Source of the DNA: Stichopus chloronotus
Lineage: Eukaryota; Echinodermata; Holothuroidea; Aspidochirotida; Stichopodidae
Length of the DNA: 64,000 bases
Reading direction: 5' to 3'
NCBI GenBank assembly: GCA_021234535.1
Contig: CM037840.1
Location: 22,973,559 to 23,037,558 of the forward strand
A program made the position numbers and the translations under genes. The notes beneath the pieces were generated by a model. The model was given only the letters and a program-made list of their open reading frames with translations, searched no databases and was not told where the DNA came from. This document shows, in pieces, positions 12,590 through 23,493 of this stretch (the stretch's first letter is position 1; every line of letters starts with the position of its first letter).

Positions 12590-13260
12590 TCAGAGAAAAT
12601 TGTCACTGAGTAGCCAACTTTACAAAGCAAAAACTTTGAAAAGTTGTTTTTTTCCGGTTCGATTGGTGTAAATTAAGATTGTAAGACGTTAGAGTTATAC
12701 TTGTTAGCTTTCCAATAAGTAAGGTGTGCTGTACATTTCGCGTACTTCACAAACTCAACCAATAAAAACAGAAGCCTCGGTTTCATGAACGTTTTCTTAG
12801 TTAACATGATCAAGACGACTAAACCCCACCCCCTTAACGCAAGGAATTTTTCCATGGTTCCAATTTTTGATTTTTGAAATGAATAGTTTCCCATTATACG
12901 ATCAAACCGTTTCTATATTTCAGTTAAACATCATTTGATAGGAAAGGTCTCAATAAAAACAGAAGCCTCGGAGACGTAAGTCTCCGAGGCTTCTGTTTTT
13001 ATTGAGACCAAATTCACCTAACATTAAAATGAAACATTTCTTTGGAGAGGAGAAGCAGTTTGTAATGAATATTCATAAGTTGTTTTTTTTTTCTTTCAAA
13101 GGTTTTTCTTGAAGTGACCGTATACAAAAAATAAGGGGGAGGGGCTTATTAGGCACGAACAATATGTGACAATGTCCTCGTTTCATGCTGAACTGATTGT
13201 TAATTGAAGAATGGCAGAATCAATAGACGCTCGCGAACAATAGCAGCACACAGTAAAGGT
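12590..13260 (+). repeat. Diverged duplication block, copy 2 of 3
   Basis: Homologous to 10,735-11,440. It carries the perfect palindrome at 12,946-13,009. The motif 'aataaaaacagaagcctcgg' occurs at about 12,761, again in the left palindrome arm, and inverted in the right arm. Confidence 0.65.
12946..13009. repeat. Perfect inverted repeat, 30-bp arms, 4-base loop
   Basis: Left arm 12,946-12,975 begins ggtctcaataaaaac and ends cctcggagac. The spacer gtaa is at 12,976-12,979. Right arm 12,980-13,009 is the exact reverse complement of the left arm. The flanking bases stop pairing on both sides. The paralogous site in copy 1 near 11,145-11,195 keeps the outer parts ('ttctcagtaaaaa' and 'ttattgagaccgaattcat') but not a matching centre. 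Confidence 0.97.
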
Positions 13261-13449
13261 CGCCTTAGTTTTCTGGGAACAATCAACCCAAACGGACGGA
13301 AAGCTACAAATACTGTTCTCTAAACTTTATATATCTGAGTATTAATTTTAGCTGTGGAATGAAGTAAAAGAAATACATTTACAATAGGCTTGATGAAAAG
13401 TCCCTGTAGCTCAATGGTTTAACGACCATCGTGCACAGTCACTACAGGA

Positions 13450-14290
13450 AAGACGTTAGAGTTACCCTTGTTAGCTTTCCAATAAGTAAGGTGTGTTGTA
13501 CATGTCGCAAACTTCAACCACCCAACCCCATAGGTCTTTTGATAATTCTTAATATAGTCAAACACTTCTGTCTCTAATTGAAGGGATTTGTAAATCCTTA
13601 TTTCATTTTTCACTATTGATATGAATTGCAATCAACAGAACTCACGATATAGCTGAATTGATGTGACTTTTATGTCACTTCCAAGTTACCATACTCTGAC
13701 AATAAAGTCTTCAGTGTAGTTGCAAGAGGTCAATATTTTGTTCCCTTATTTACCATTTCTTTTTGTAATTATGTCCTTCTATTAATTCCCAAATCAAGGC
13801 ACAAGACGTTATTGCAGGCAAGTGCTGACACAAAATATTTTAAAACGTGAATATCACAACTTTAGACATTTTCATGAACGTTTTCTTAGTTAACATGATC
13901 AAGACGACTAAATCTTACCTGCTAAAAATAAATATTTGTTTGGAGACAAGAAGCAGTTTGTAATGAATATTCATAAGTTGTTTTTTTTTAAAGGTTTTTC
14001 TTGACTTGACTGTTTTAAAAAAATAAAGGGGGATTAGTTTATTTGGCACGAACAATATGTGACTATTGTCCTCGTTTCATGGTGAACTGATTGTAAACTT
14101 AAAGGATGGCAGCATCAATAGACGCTTGCGAACAATAACAGGACACATTAAAGGTCGCCTTAGTTTTCTCGGAACAATGAACTCAAACGGACAGAAATTT
14201 CCAAAACTATTCTGTAAACTTGATATATCTGAGCAATAGTTCTACTTGTGGAATGAAGTAAAAGAAAATACTTGTACAATAGGCTTTATG
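13450..14290 (+). repeat. Diverged duplication block, copy 3 of 3
   Basis: Shares 'gacgttagagtta', 'ttagctttccaataagtaag', 'acgatatagctga', 'catgatcaagacgacta', 'tgaatattcataagttg' and 'cgaacaatatgtgac' with copy 2, in the same order. The string 'aaaagtccctgtagct' near 13,394 and 14,290 borders this copy on both sides. Non-coding. Confidence 0.65.
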
Positions 14291-14317
14291 AAAAGTCCCT
14301 GTAGCTTAAAGGTTTAA

Positions 14318-14366
14318 CGACCATCGTGCACAGTCGACCATTGTGCACAGTCGACCATCGTGCACA
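14318..14366 (+). repeat. 17-bp tandem repeat, three copies
   Basis: The unit cgaccatcgtgcacagt is repeated at 14,318-14,334 and 14,335-14,351 (one change, c to t), with a truncated third copy at 14,352-14,366. Confidence 0.9.
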
Positions 14367-14499
14367 ATAGCAGCACACAGTAAAGTTCGACATCTCTGGA
14401 AACAATGAACTCAACCTGACAGAAATCTACAAATACTGTTTTTTAATGCATTTCCATAGGTTGCTTTTTTCTTTTGAAGTTTTTTTCAATTAACCGTAT

Positions 14500-16180
14500 T
14501 AATATAACTTTTTTCGATTTGAAAATCAATGAATTTTATAAATCTCTGTTAGTTGATTTTTCCCTCCTGATATTTAGAACATGTACAAGAAGGGTAAAAT
14601 AGAATTACCGCGAAGCTCTGGTTGATAATAAAAACGATTTTTACACGTAAGGTTGTTTAAATCACTGTCCCGGTGAGAATGTCTGGAACTCAGCAATTAC
14701 TGAGGTTTTGTTCATTAATAAGCATTGTCATGAAAGTACCGATAAGTATATCTGGAACACGTAAACAAATTGACATTAGCTCTTTTAAAGGAAGTAATTT
14801 GTTCTTACTGAATATATCTTTTTGTAAATCTGTTTTTTATATAATGCTATATTATGAACCGGTGTTTTTATATTTTGTGGATTTTTAAACAATTTTTACG
14901 AAATAGTTGGTATTGTCTTTGAATAAAAAATCGACATGTCCATCAGAATCTAAGCGATGTCCTGGTTAGAATGTCTCCAACTTATGTGTTATTTAAATCA
15001 ACGTTATTTACTTGATGGTGCCAGGTGTGGTGATGTTAAGGTCAAGGTCAGTCAAATCTTCTATTTTCATCGCTTTGAAATTACTTATAATTTTTGTTTA
15101 GAAACTGGATTTGTTTCTTGGCTACACTTGAAAAGTTGAACACATCTATTAAAGATACCCTGAATGTACCGATACGAATACCTCCAACTTGTTATTATAT
15201 CTCATATATTCTTTCTTAAGAAATAGATGGTGTTAGCGAAGTTCGAGTCGAAAATCAATTAATTTTATACATTTCTATTAGTTGATCTTTCCGTTACGAT
15301 TCTTAGCAAATGCACAGAAAGGCTAAAATGAAATTACGAGAAGCTGTGTGTGGTAACATAATTGACTTTTAAACGATTTCAGAAGAGAGGTCCCAGTAAG
15401 AATGTACAATCATGAAGGTAACATTTTGTGTATCAATGAGAAAGATCTTAGAAGTACCGATTAGTATATATGGAACTCACAATCAAATACGTATTCGCCC
15501 TTTTAAAACAAATCGATGGTGCTCACTCACTATGTCGTTCTGTTGAATTTTTATGGAAATCTGTTGCTATATCCATGATTTAATATATATATTGGATTTT
15601 TAAGTAATCTTGACTTTGTAGTAGGTTCTGTCTTTTCGTAAGTAAATACATGTTTATTACCCTGTCTGAACCATGTTCTGGTAAGAATGTCTGCAAGTTA
15701 CGTGTCATTTAAAATAAATCCTATTACGTTGATAGTTTCAGCTGTGAGGATGTTAAAGTCAAAGTTAACCAAATCTTCTATTTCATTCATTTTCAAATTA
15801 GTTACATATCCACACAAAGTCTACACATAGTATTGTGGAGCTTTGGTTGATAACAAAATCGATTTTTAAGCGATGTTCAAAGCCATACCCTTATAATAAT
15901 GTCAGGAACTCAGCAAACATGAAGGTAACGTTTTGTTCATCAAAGGAAATTGTCATGAACGTACCGATAGGAATATCTGGAACTCGTTAAAAAGGACATT
16001 CTCCCTTTTAAAGCAACTCATGGTGTGTACTGAATATATTTGTCGTAAACTTGGTTTTTTTATACCATGCTAGTACTATATCCATGATTATTGTTAATTA
16101 GTGAATTTTCAATTGTTTTTGACGAAAAAAGTTGGTATCTTCTTTGAATAAAAAAAAGTCGGTGGCAATCTAAGTCATAT
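14500..16180 (+). repeat. Three-fold diverged tandem repeat
   Basis: Three copies of a non-coding unit begin near 14,500, 15,230 and 15,840. Shared landmarks in order are 'ggttgataa', a cgatttttaa-type stretch, 'gtaagaatgt' or 'gagaatgt', a form of 'ctggaactcag', 'gttttgttcat', 'gtaccgata', 'tctggaac' and 'cttttaaa'. Lengths vary from about 0.35 to 0.75 kb. The 'c-c-g-g-t-aagaatgtc' motif also occurs near 16,925-17,020. Function unknown. Confidence 0.55.
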
Positions 16181-16199
16181 CATGCCAAGAATTCCCGTA

Positions 16200-17171
16200 G
16201 TTCTCTGCAACTGGCTGCCACAGTGTTTAAAAGAGGGCTCGTTAGAAAGCAAATAGACCTCTTTGACAATTGACCATGCAGATCCTGTTAGTCAGGCAGA
16301 TATATTATAAAAGATTGTACAAATGTTCGCGTCACATAAAGTGTGTAAATGTGCCTACTGGTATTTTGATATGCTGAGTTCAAAAATTGCCGTAACCTTT
16401 CTCAAGCATTTCAAATCAATCCGTTATAAAATTCAGCATATCAAATTGCCCCTGTGTACTAAATTTCAGTGCCAAAGATCATCTTGAACACAAGATAGGG
16501 AATTTTACCATTTCGCATATTGGAATTCAAAATGGCTACCATCAAGTTTGTTACAAATATGAAATAAATTCTTGATTATTCAGCATGTCAAAATGCCTAT
16601 GTATCAAATTTATGTACCAAATATCATATGGAAGCCCAAATAGTAAGTTCAATATTTCGTCATGGCGACCATATTGGAATTCGAGATGGCGGCAAATTCG
16701 TTAAACAGTCATTTTAAATCTGGCATTTTATTAATTCAGAATGTCAAGATACCCCAATATATAAACTTTAAACATGGTCTGCCAGTAGTGAACATACTTT
16801 CCACGAATCTTACCCACTATGATCATGTTTACAGTTCGAGTGCCGAAATTTGATTAACAATGTTCCTATATTTGTTTACAATTGATTACCCATACCATGA
16901 ATTAGTGAGTAGTGCTATGCCAATAGTATGTCCTGATAAGGACACACAAATAGTTCGCCAGACCTCGTAGGTATATGTGGAACTCGTAGAAAAGACCGAT
17001 AAGGAATGTCCCGGTAAGGTAGTAAATGTGCGAATGTGTGTGTGTTTTTGTTCACTTTTCTGCATAAATAGTCAATTGGTGCAAAAAGTTTTACTTGAGG
17101 TTGTTACAACGTTTCCGACTATACTGGTGCAGCCCCCTCTTTGTCAACACTGTGGTTGGTTTTATTTTCAG
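16200..17171. other. 5' flank of gene 1
   Basis: Low-copy-looking repeats such as 'ggaattcaaaatggctacc' (16,523) and 'ggaattcgagatggcggc' (16,676) recur about 150 bp apart. No upstream exon or TATA-type promoter could be placed with confidence. Confidence 0.35.
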
Positions 17172-17391
17172 GCCAAAGACAAGATATGGACATGCCGTCC
17201 CTTAATAAATTCTCTGTGGCGAAGGATCCAAGTTATTATGCTGAGGGTTTTCGTATGTATGGCCGGTATACTTCAAGATATGAAAAGTTCTCTGATTGAG
17301 CTGAGACGGTATTCAGTCGAAACGTTCGAGAAACTTCCCTTCGACGAAGGACAAAAGGAACTGAAGATACTTGGAGTTGGAAGTGGTTCTG
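17172..17391 (+). CDS. HNMT-like: Gene 1, coding exon 1 (frame broken)
   Basis: The acceptor AG is at 17,170-17,171 after a T-rich tract; 14 bases later comes the likely ATG at 17,186. The same 14-base spacing between a possible AG and the ATG is seen in genes 2-4, so a separate 5' UTR exon is likely. The donor GT is at 17,392 (tctg/gtaagaa). The position matching Glu28 of human HNMT is Arg here (YAEGFRMYGRYTSR). Confidence 0.6.
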
Positions 17392-18237
17392 GTAAGAAAT
17401 TAATAACCGAGAAATGAACCAGGCTACTGAAGACACTATGGTATTTTATAAAATTTCGTTCTTTTTTATTTCACTTTATTTTCTCTACATATACAAACAT
17501 TACAAGAGTTAGTGCATGTTGCAATACGTGAACAGCGTTATAGAGAAACGACTGAATAGAGCCAAAAAGAAGAAATAAAATCCAACTTCCCCAAACCATC
17601 CAAACCACCACAACAAAATCAGGATGGGCACCAATACTAAGGAAAACTTAAAATGACTTCAGAGAGAATAATAATCAATGAAGTACTCTCCAAGTTTCGT
17701 ATTGAATAAAGTGAGATATTTAGAAGACATAATTTCATTTGGAAGATCCTTCTTTATTTTCAAACTGTAGATTACTGCTGCGTAAATGTCATAACGGTAT
17801 AACACCAAAACCCATTACACTATTCTGTCGCTGTACGTTGCTGGTAAAATATGCTGTGATGTTCTATGACTATGTTATTCGTTTTATACGAACACAAAGT
17901 AGCAAATACGTAATAGCGCATACTTTCAACATGTTGTTCCTTTGGCCATGATCGATGCGCATATTACAAATGTGTGTATCTGCTCCTTAAACCCAAGAGT
18001 TAAAAATTACTCTATTAGAGTGAAAATAGGGACCAATTGAAGTTTGTAGTAAAATATATCATTGAATAAAGGAGTCATTCTCACTCCTTTTGAGTGAATA
18101 TTCAATCTTGCAGTCATTCAATTTTGCAGTCATCTCTAATTTCGCTCTTCGACATTTAGAGAGTACGGAGAAATGAGGTCTTCCTTAAAAATGGTTTCAG
18201 GTTTAGAGTTCGGTATACATCTACTTGTTTTCTACAG

Positions 18238-18567
18238 GTGAACTTGACTGCAAATTGATATCGCAAATTTTTAAGAAGTTCCCCTCAATATCTAGCACGG
18301 TTATAGAACCAAACCGAGAACATATCGCACACTTCAAGAACCTGGTGGAAAACCAAAACTTCCTTAATCTCTCTTGGGATTGGCGACAGCAGACTTGGGA
18401 ACAATTTTACGATGAGTGGAAAGTGGTGAATGAGGGCAGCAAAATGAAGTTCCATTTCATCAGCGCAATTCATAGTTTGTATTACGTCGCAGACATAGAA
18501 TCGGCCATTCTGAATATGATTAAGTCCCTACAAGATGGCGGAATATTAATGATAATCATAATATCGG
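18238..18567 (+). CDS. HNMT-like: Gene 1, coding exon 2
   Basis: 330 bases, acceptor 'tgttttctacag', donor 'gg/gtaagtcc'. Encodes the core of the SAM fold from the end of motif I (GELDC) through VIEPNREHI to the strand ending in ILMIIIIS. It is two codons longer than the same exon in genes 2-4. Intact. Confidence 0.88.
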
Positions 18568-19068
18568 GTAAGTCCATATGGAATTAGATATAAAATAACA
18601 TTCTTATAGAAGCATATTTTGATCGTTCATGAGTGTTACGTCACCGTCAGAGAGCTGTTACGTAACTGTCAAAGAGATATGTTGATGTTGAGGACTGTGT
18701 AAATGGCCTTCAAAATTCTTCATAGCAGTATCAAACATCACTCTCATTTTTATGTGTAACATAATCATCGTTAATTTTTTTTTCAAAGATACTTTATTTT
18801 TATCGTCTCAATTAGAGTTTAAAGACTATAAATGTGGAGAGCATGACTCTTTACGCGTAACGTGTACATGGTTCATGGGGAACAGCACTTATAGACTGTG
18901 TCATGTCACAAAAATATGACATTCACGTATTCAAGACCTGCATGGTGACATATGCCAGTACAGTCGATAACCGGTTATATATCATTTAACCATTTACATA
19001 AATTCGGAGTGATTAGTCCACGCATGCATACCGGATTGAATTGCGTAATTTTTCGCTTTGCTTTGCAG

Positions 19069-19409
19069 AACACAACAGCCTCTGTCAACAATGGAAGCGT
19101 TTTCCCACGCTCGCCGTTGACACAGCCAAGCGTGTTACCGCCGGCGATGTTCGCAGAGTGTTGGAAGAGCATCAAGTTCAATTCGAAGCCGTCACTCAAA
19201 AGTCGAATATCGACATCTCTTGTTGTTACGAAGACGGAAACCAAGATGGCGTGATACTGTTGGACTTCCTCAGTCACGTCAAGCTACGAGAATTTGCACC
19301 ACAAAGTTTCGTTGACGAGCTGCTGTCACACATGCGTGAATGTGCCATCCAAGATGGCGACCGAACGCTCTACAACGACGATTGGCAGGCGATTTTTACG
19401 ACGAAATGA
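19069..19409 (+). CDS. HNMT-like: Gene 1, coding exon 3
   Basis: 341 bases with acceptor 'gctttgctttgcag', ending in TGA. Contains WKRFP, DISCCYEDGNQDG and DFL, which are family landmarks, and ends YNDDWQAIF. The position matching Asn283 of human HNMT is Asp here; in genes 2 and 3 it is Asn. Confidence 0.88.
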
Positions 19410-21440
19410 ACTCATTTGACAGTCCGAGAATTAGGGCTCGCTTGTTACATTGGTGTCAGGTACAGCACGTAAAGATTCTTCGATCATTTTGTTTTTGTAG
19501 CAAGCAATAGCACGGTCAATTAACCAATTGATGTAAACATTTCTTGATCTGCATTTCATGCCATGGCTGGGAATATTAGTAGCCAGCCATTAGGTGTCAA
19601 CGTGTAATTGAGAAGGAAAGACGAGTTCTGTTTAAATTTGTCCTAAGTTATGAAGTCGTAAGATAATTTGTACCGACATGGCCTACCAATATTTTTCAAA
19701 CCTTCACTGTGTAATCACATGGTCATTCGGAATTAGGCATACTCAGATAAGGTGTTAGAAGGTACATTTCACCTGCTGTGCATTTAGCAAGAATTAAAAG
19801 GCCATAGAGGTTCTTCTACATTTCACACAATGAAAAAAAATTCAAGTTTCAACATTGGCCTTCAACCCAATTTTCATATACCCAAGTGACACTTACATTC
19901 CCTAGGCATTTGTACTCTTTGCACCATAGTTATAGTTTTTATTTATTTATTTTTTTTTTGCTATGAAGCAGGCTCGAAATCTTTGGAAGAATGTCATGGA
20001 AGAAAGTACGGACCGCGGAATGTCACAGGACCCATAGTGTTTATTTACAAAGTCTGTCTACAAGTATTAAGATACATGGAGGATATATAAAAACACTACA
20101 CATCCTCAACGAAAGCATCCAAACCATATATGTTATGCAATAACCACCAACCATCTACCATGTACAGCCACCGGTCAACTCTATTTCTTAATTTACTTAC
20201 CCCCTCTGTATGGTTCGAGTCAGTATCGTATTGTATATTAGGATTTCCTCTTCATGGCTAGTATACACGTTAATTGGGAGGTCACCAGTGGTGTAGAAAA
20301 ACTCTCTCTGGCTGTACTACAAGGAATTCTACAACTTACAGGTAAGCCAATTTAAAGTAAAATCTCTATACAAGTGTTTCCAACAGATGCTTGTCTTTGA
20401 AACTTTCCCCATCCAATTATTTAGTGCTAAGGTTGGGGGTTCCACCTTGAACCGTATTTCATTGGACAAGGTGGGTTTTTACATGAACATTGGTATTGCC
20501 TGATATTAATTAAAGAACCATTTCGCGGTCGCGTATAGGCCTCTTTTTATTCGACAAATTTATCACCATACCTAGACATTTCGTACAAGTTACACAAAGT
20601 GCATTTCTTTGTGTGGGACGTAAAAGAAGGAAAGGTGGTTACGCCATACATTTTACGTAACTTTTTACTTTCCTTTTCAAGAAGCAAACCTACTACTTAA
20701 CAGATTTGTGGTAAAAATGATGAGCCAATGACAAATTCTGATGTAAAGTGCCCAGTGAAGAGAACGAACCGTTTACTTTTGAATTTTTCCCATCATGATG
20801 CTGTACCTGTATAAAATGTTTAACAGATCTGAGCCCTTCCAGGCTCGATTATACATGCTTTACATGAATGGCTGTCCCCGAGAGATTTTTTTTTTTTGGT
20901 GACATCATAGTCAGGTGGTTAAAATCAGTGGTATTCAGTCATGAGTCATCAATTTTATGTAGCCAATGAACAGCTTTCATTTTTCAACTGACAGGGATAA
21001 TCACCCTTTCTACGCTAACGCAGTGTTGCATATATTTGAGGCACATTATTATTATCGAACTATGTACGCTGATTGAATCAAATAAATCGATGAGTGTACA
21101 TGCAGGCATATGGACATGGCAGAGATAGTGATTACGCAAATGTTTTAATTTGTTTTCAAGACTTGTTGCTTTCGAACGACGAAAATTTCACCAGATTAGC
21201 CACTAACGTTTGTGCGAAAAGAGCAACACTGTACATGTAAGTACTGCTGTAATATGTGATATTCGTATACTACCGCTCGTGCTCAACGTTCAACGCTGAT
21301 TGAATAATGACAGCTAGTCATCTTCAAATGAATTCATTCTTAATTTAGGATGAGTAAAACAATAAACGAGTATAAAACTATGATGTCAACAGAAGGAAAA
21401 GATTAAAGTCTCTTACTCGTGGCCAGACGCTTGATTGAAC
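19410..21440. other. 3' flank of gene 1, no further gene recognised
   Basis: Non-coding, with poly-T tracts near 19,945 and 20,888. No homology to the 3' flanks of genes 2 and 3 was noticed, so gene 1 does not belong to the 16-kb duplication units. Confidence 0.45.
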
Positions 21441-22850
21441 AGTCCCCTATAGTATGTGCGCGTGCGTGTGTGTGTGTCTGTGACCGAACCTGTCCAAATT
21501 ATGTTTTTCCAGAATACCTTGAAAAGTATATGAGTGCATGATGCCAAATTGCTAAGATGTATTGCTTGTATGGCAAATTGAGTCATAATTGCTGGTTTTT
21601 AGGAGCATAATCCAATTTTTCCCCAAAATTGGTAATTCCAGCTCATTGTGAGAAGTATTTAAGCATTGAATGCAAACTTTTGCAAGGACTTACCTGAGAA
21701 TGTAAGAGAATGATCAATGAATGCATACTTACAATGCCAAATACTAACCCTTATATAATTGACATCAATAACTCAAACAGCTTGCTTGTATACTGAGTAG
21801 CCATAAGACACCTGTTTGTTTTCTTTTTAGGCAGGCGTTTTCAGCATGGACGCTGTATGTCACAGTGTCACTGCCAGTGCTCCTACTCCCTACTGTGTGA
21901 TTGTTGAACCTAACCTGGCTTCACACTAATATTTTTCTGTCTGGCCCTACATACTACATTGTTAAGCCTGTGGTGTCTATTGACCCAGTCGACGGTTGAA
22001 TAGCACATTGCCACATGCTTATTCACCTGGACGCAGACATATCAAAACATATCGCAACTGGGAACATGCTCGAAATTTGGGGGGTGAGTGAGGAGAGCCA
22101 AATTTAGCCCATTGGTCCCTGTGTTAACATAGGAATCAGTGCCGTCGAATTGTCACTCCTTAGAGGGTGATCCGAACGTAGCAGTTGCGTCCGGGCTAAT
22201 AACATCAGAAATTTAGCAATCGAGTCAATAGCGTCTCGAATGTCAATTTATGGAGCCGGACGAGAAAATTATGGGACAGTAATGGTACTTTAGAATTTGT
22301 ACCATTCTGAATAAGTTTGCAAACTTCAATCTTGTTCTGTGAGTAAGGTTTGGCTATTGCTACGCTAAGTACAGATGTTTTCAGTTCTCAGTTAAATAGT
22401 AATTCTTAGTACTGAAGTTATGTCCAGGTCAATAACAAGATGAGTTTGAATAATATAACCGGCGTCGGAGACAATAGACACCACCTTTTAAAGCAAACAA
22501 TAATTTTAGCAGAACCGACCCATGTCGTTAATACATTTGAATATTCCGGCCAATAATGAGAACGTTACTTATCAGTCAGACAATAATTCTAGCAGAACCA
22601 GTTCCTGCACAGGTAAATAGGGCACTAATGTACAATTAACCCATAGAAAGATGCTCTTATATATCCTGCTCCTAACTCTAACCACTATGCCTAACCCTAA
22701 CCTATGAAAGCCTTTAGATCTATGTGACACTGTATGACCACAATATCACAAATAACCATGTGTAGACTCTGTATTTATGACGTTATGAATATCAATGCAA
22801 ACTGGCGATGAGATACAAAACTCAGTGGATCGCCCTCTTATTCATTTTTT
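21440..22850 (+). mobile_element. Third copy of the satellite-bearing dispersed element
   Basis: Begins near 'cagtcccctatag' at about 21,441, with a GT microsatellite at 21,455-21,480. Two diverged satellite monomers follow at about 21,485-21,725. The block tagacaccacc ... agcagaacc ... ctaactctaaccacta lies at 22,477-22,700. It ends with 'ggcgatgagatac' and 'gtggatcgccctctta' near 22,805-22,845. The segment 21,730-22,460 has no counterpart in the 1-2,500 copy that I could see. No encoded transposase. Confidence 0.5.
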
Positions 22851-23493
22851 TTTCGATATATTGAAAATTGAAAACTTGTACTTCCTTTAAGATTTGCCGT
22901 GCTCTGACTGAAAGACTAATCAATGTTCGTAAACTATTTTATTTGTGGATTTTACGATGATAACTATTCCTGAAGTAATTTTGAGAGAGTGGGAAACTAA
23001 AACCAGTCCGAACAGAGACGAAGGTGTTCAAGTCATAAATGTCCCATGGTTAGCATTGCAAACGATGACTCGCACATTCGAGTCTCATCTTTCATATCTC
23101 ATATGATAGTCATAAGGAAAAGGGATTATGGAAGCGCATGTAGTTTAAGCTCATGTATCCTGTCTGGAGGATATTAAAATATTATATCTACGTCTCTGAA
23201 GTGCGATTAGTGAATGAATGTTTTGTTGACGTTTTATGTCTTTTATTAATGTTTTATTGTTTTCATCTGACAGGGGATGACCAAAACGTTAATCTAAAAA
23301 GTAATAGGCTTGACAAGACTGCCCTATAAAGTGGAATTACAACAGTTTTAAGTCTATATTTCCTCACGCTTCCTCGTATTGGTTGTACACATTAATCTCA
23401 GGCTTTTGATCTTGAAAACTTGTGGATAGATGCCACTCTTTCCTTCTTGTTTTTCTCTACTTGTTTGTTCCCATTGTTAATTAATGTTTCTGT
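22850..23493. other. Non-coding interval upstream of the duplicated flank
   Basis: No gene or tandem structure seen. Homology with the 16-kb units begins abruptly after this, at about 23,494. Confidence 0.4.

Larger units (their letters stand above)
17186..19409 (+). pseudogene. HNMT-like: HNMT-like methyltransferase gene 1, coding exon 1 disrupted
   Basis: A class I S-adenosylmethionine-dependent methyltransferase of the histamine N-methyltransferase family; the family methylates small amines in the cytosol. Coding exons are 17,186-17,391, 18,238-18,567 and 19,069-19,409, joined by GT-AG introns of 846 and 501 bp, phase 1 at both. Visible motifs are LGVGSGSGE across the exon 1/2 junction (SAM motif I), VIEPN, DWRQQTW, FISAIHSLYYV and CCYEDGNQDG. 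The exon 1 frame that starts MDMPSLNKF and contains YYAEGFRMYGRY hits TGA at 17,297-17,299. The part that matches the family downstream (EKLPFDEGQ to GSGSG) is in another frame, so an indel near 17,290-17,330 is needed. Exons 2 and 3 are fully open and diverged from the other copies, which suggests constraint. The break could be a sequence error. Confidence 0.72.

Noticed and set aside
13394..13440. tRNA-like A-box (tagctcaatgg) near 'gtccctgtagct'
   Set aside because: No B-box, no cloverleaf and no acceptor stem pairing; the same stretch recurs near 14,296 as part of a diverged repeat.
16977..17417. 146-codon open frame over gene 1 exon 1
   Set aside because: Only its last part matches the methyltransferase family. 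The upstream part has no similarity to genes 2-4, whose N terminus matches a different frame.
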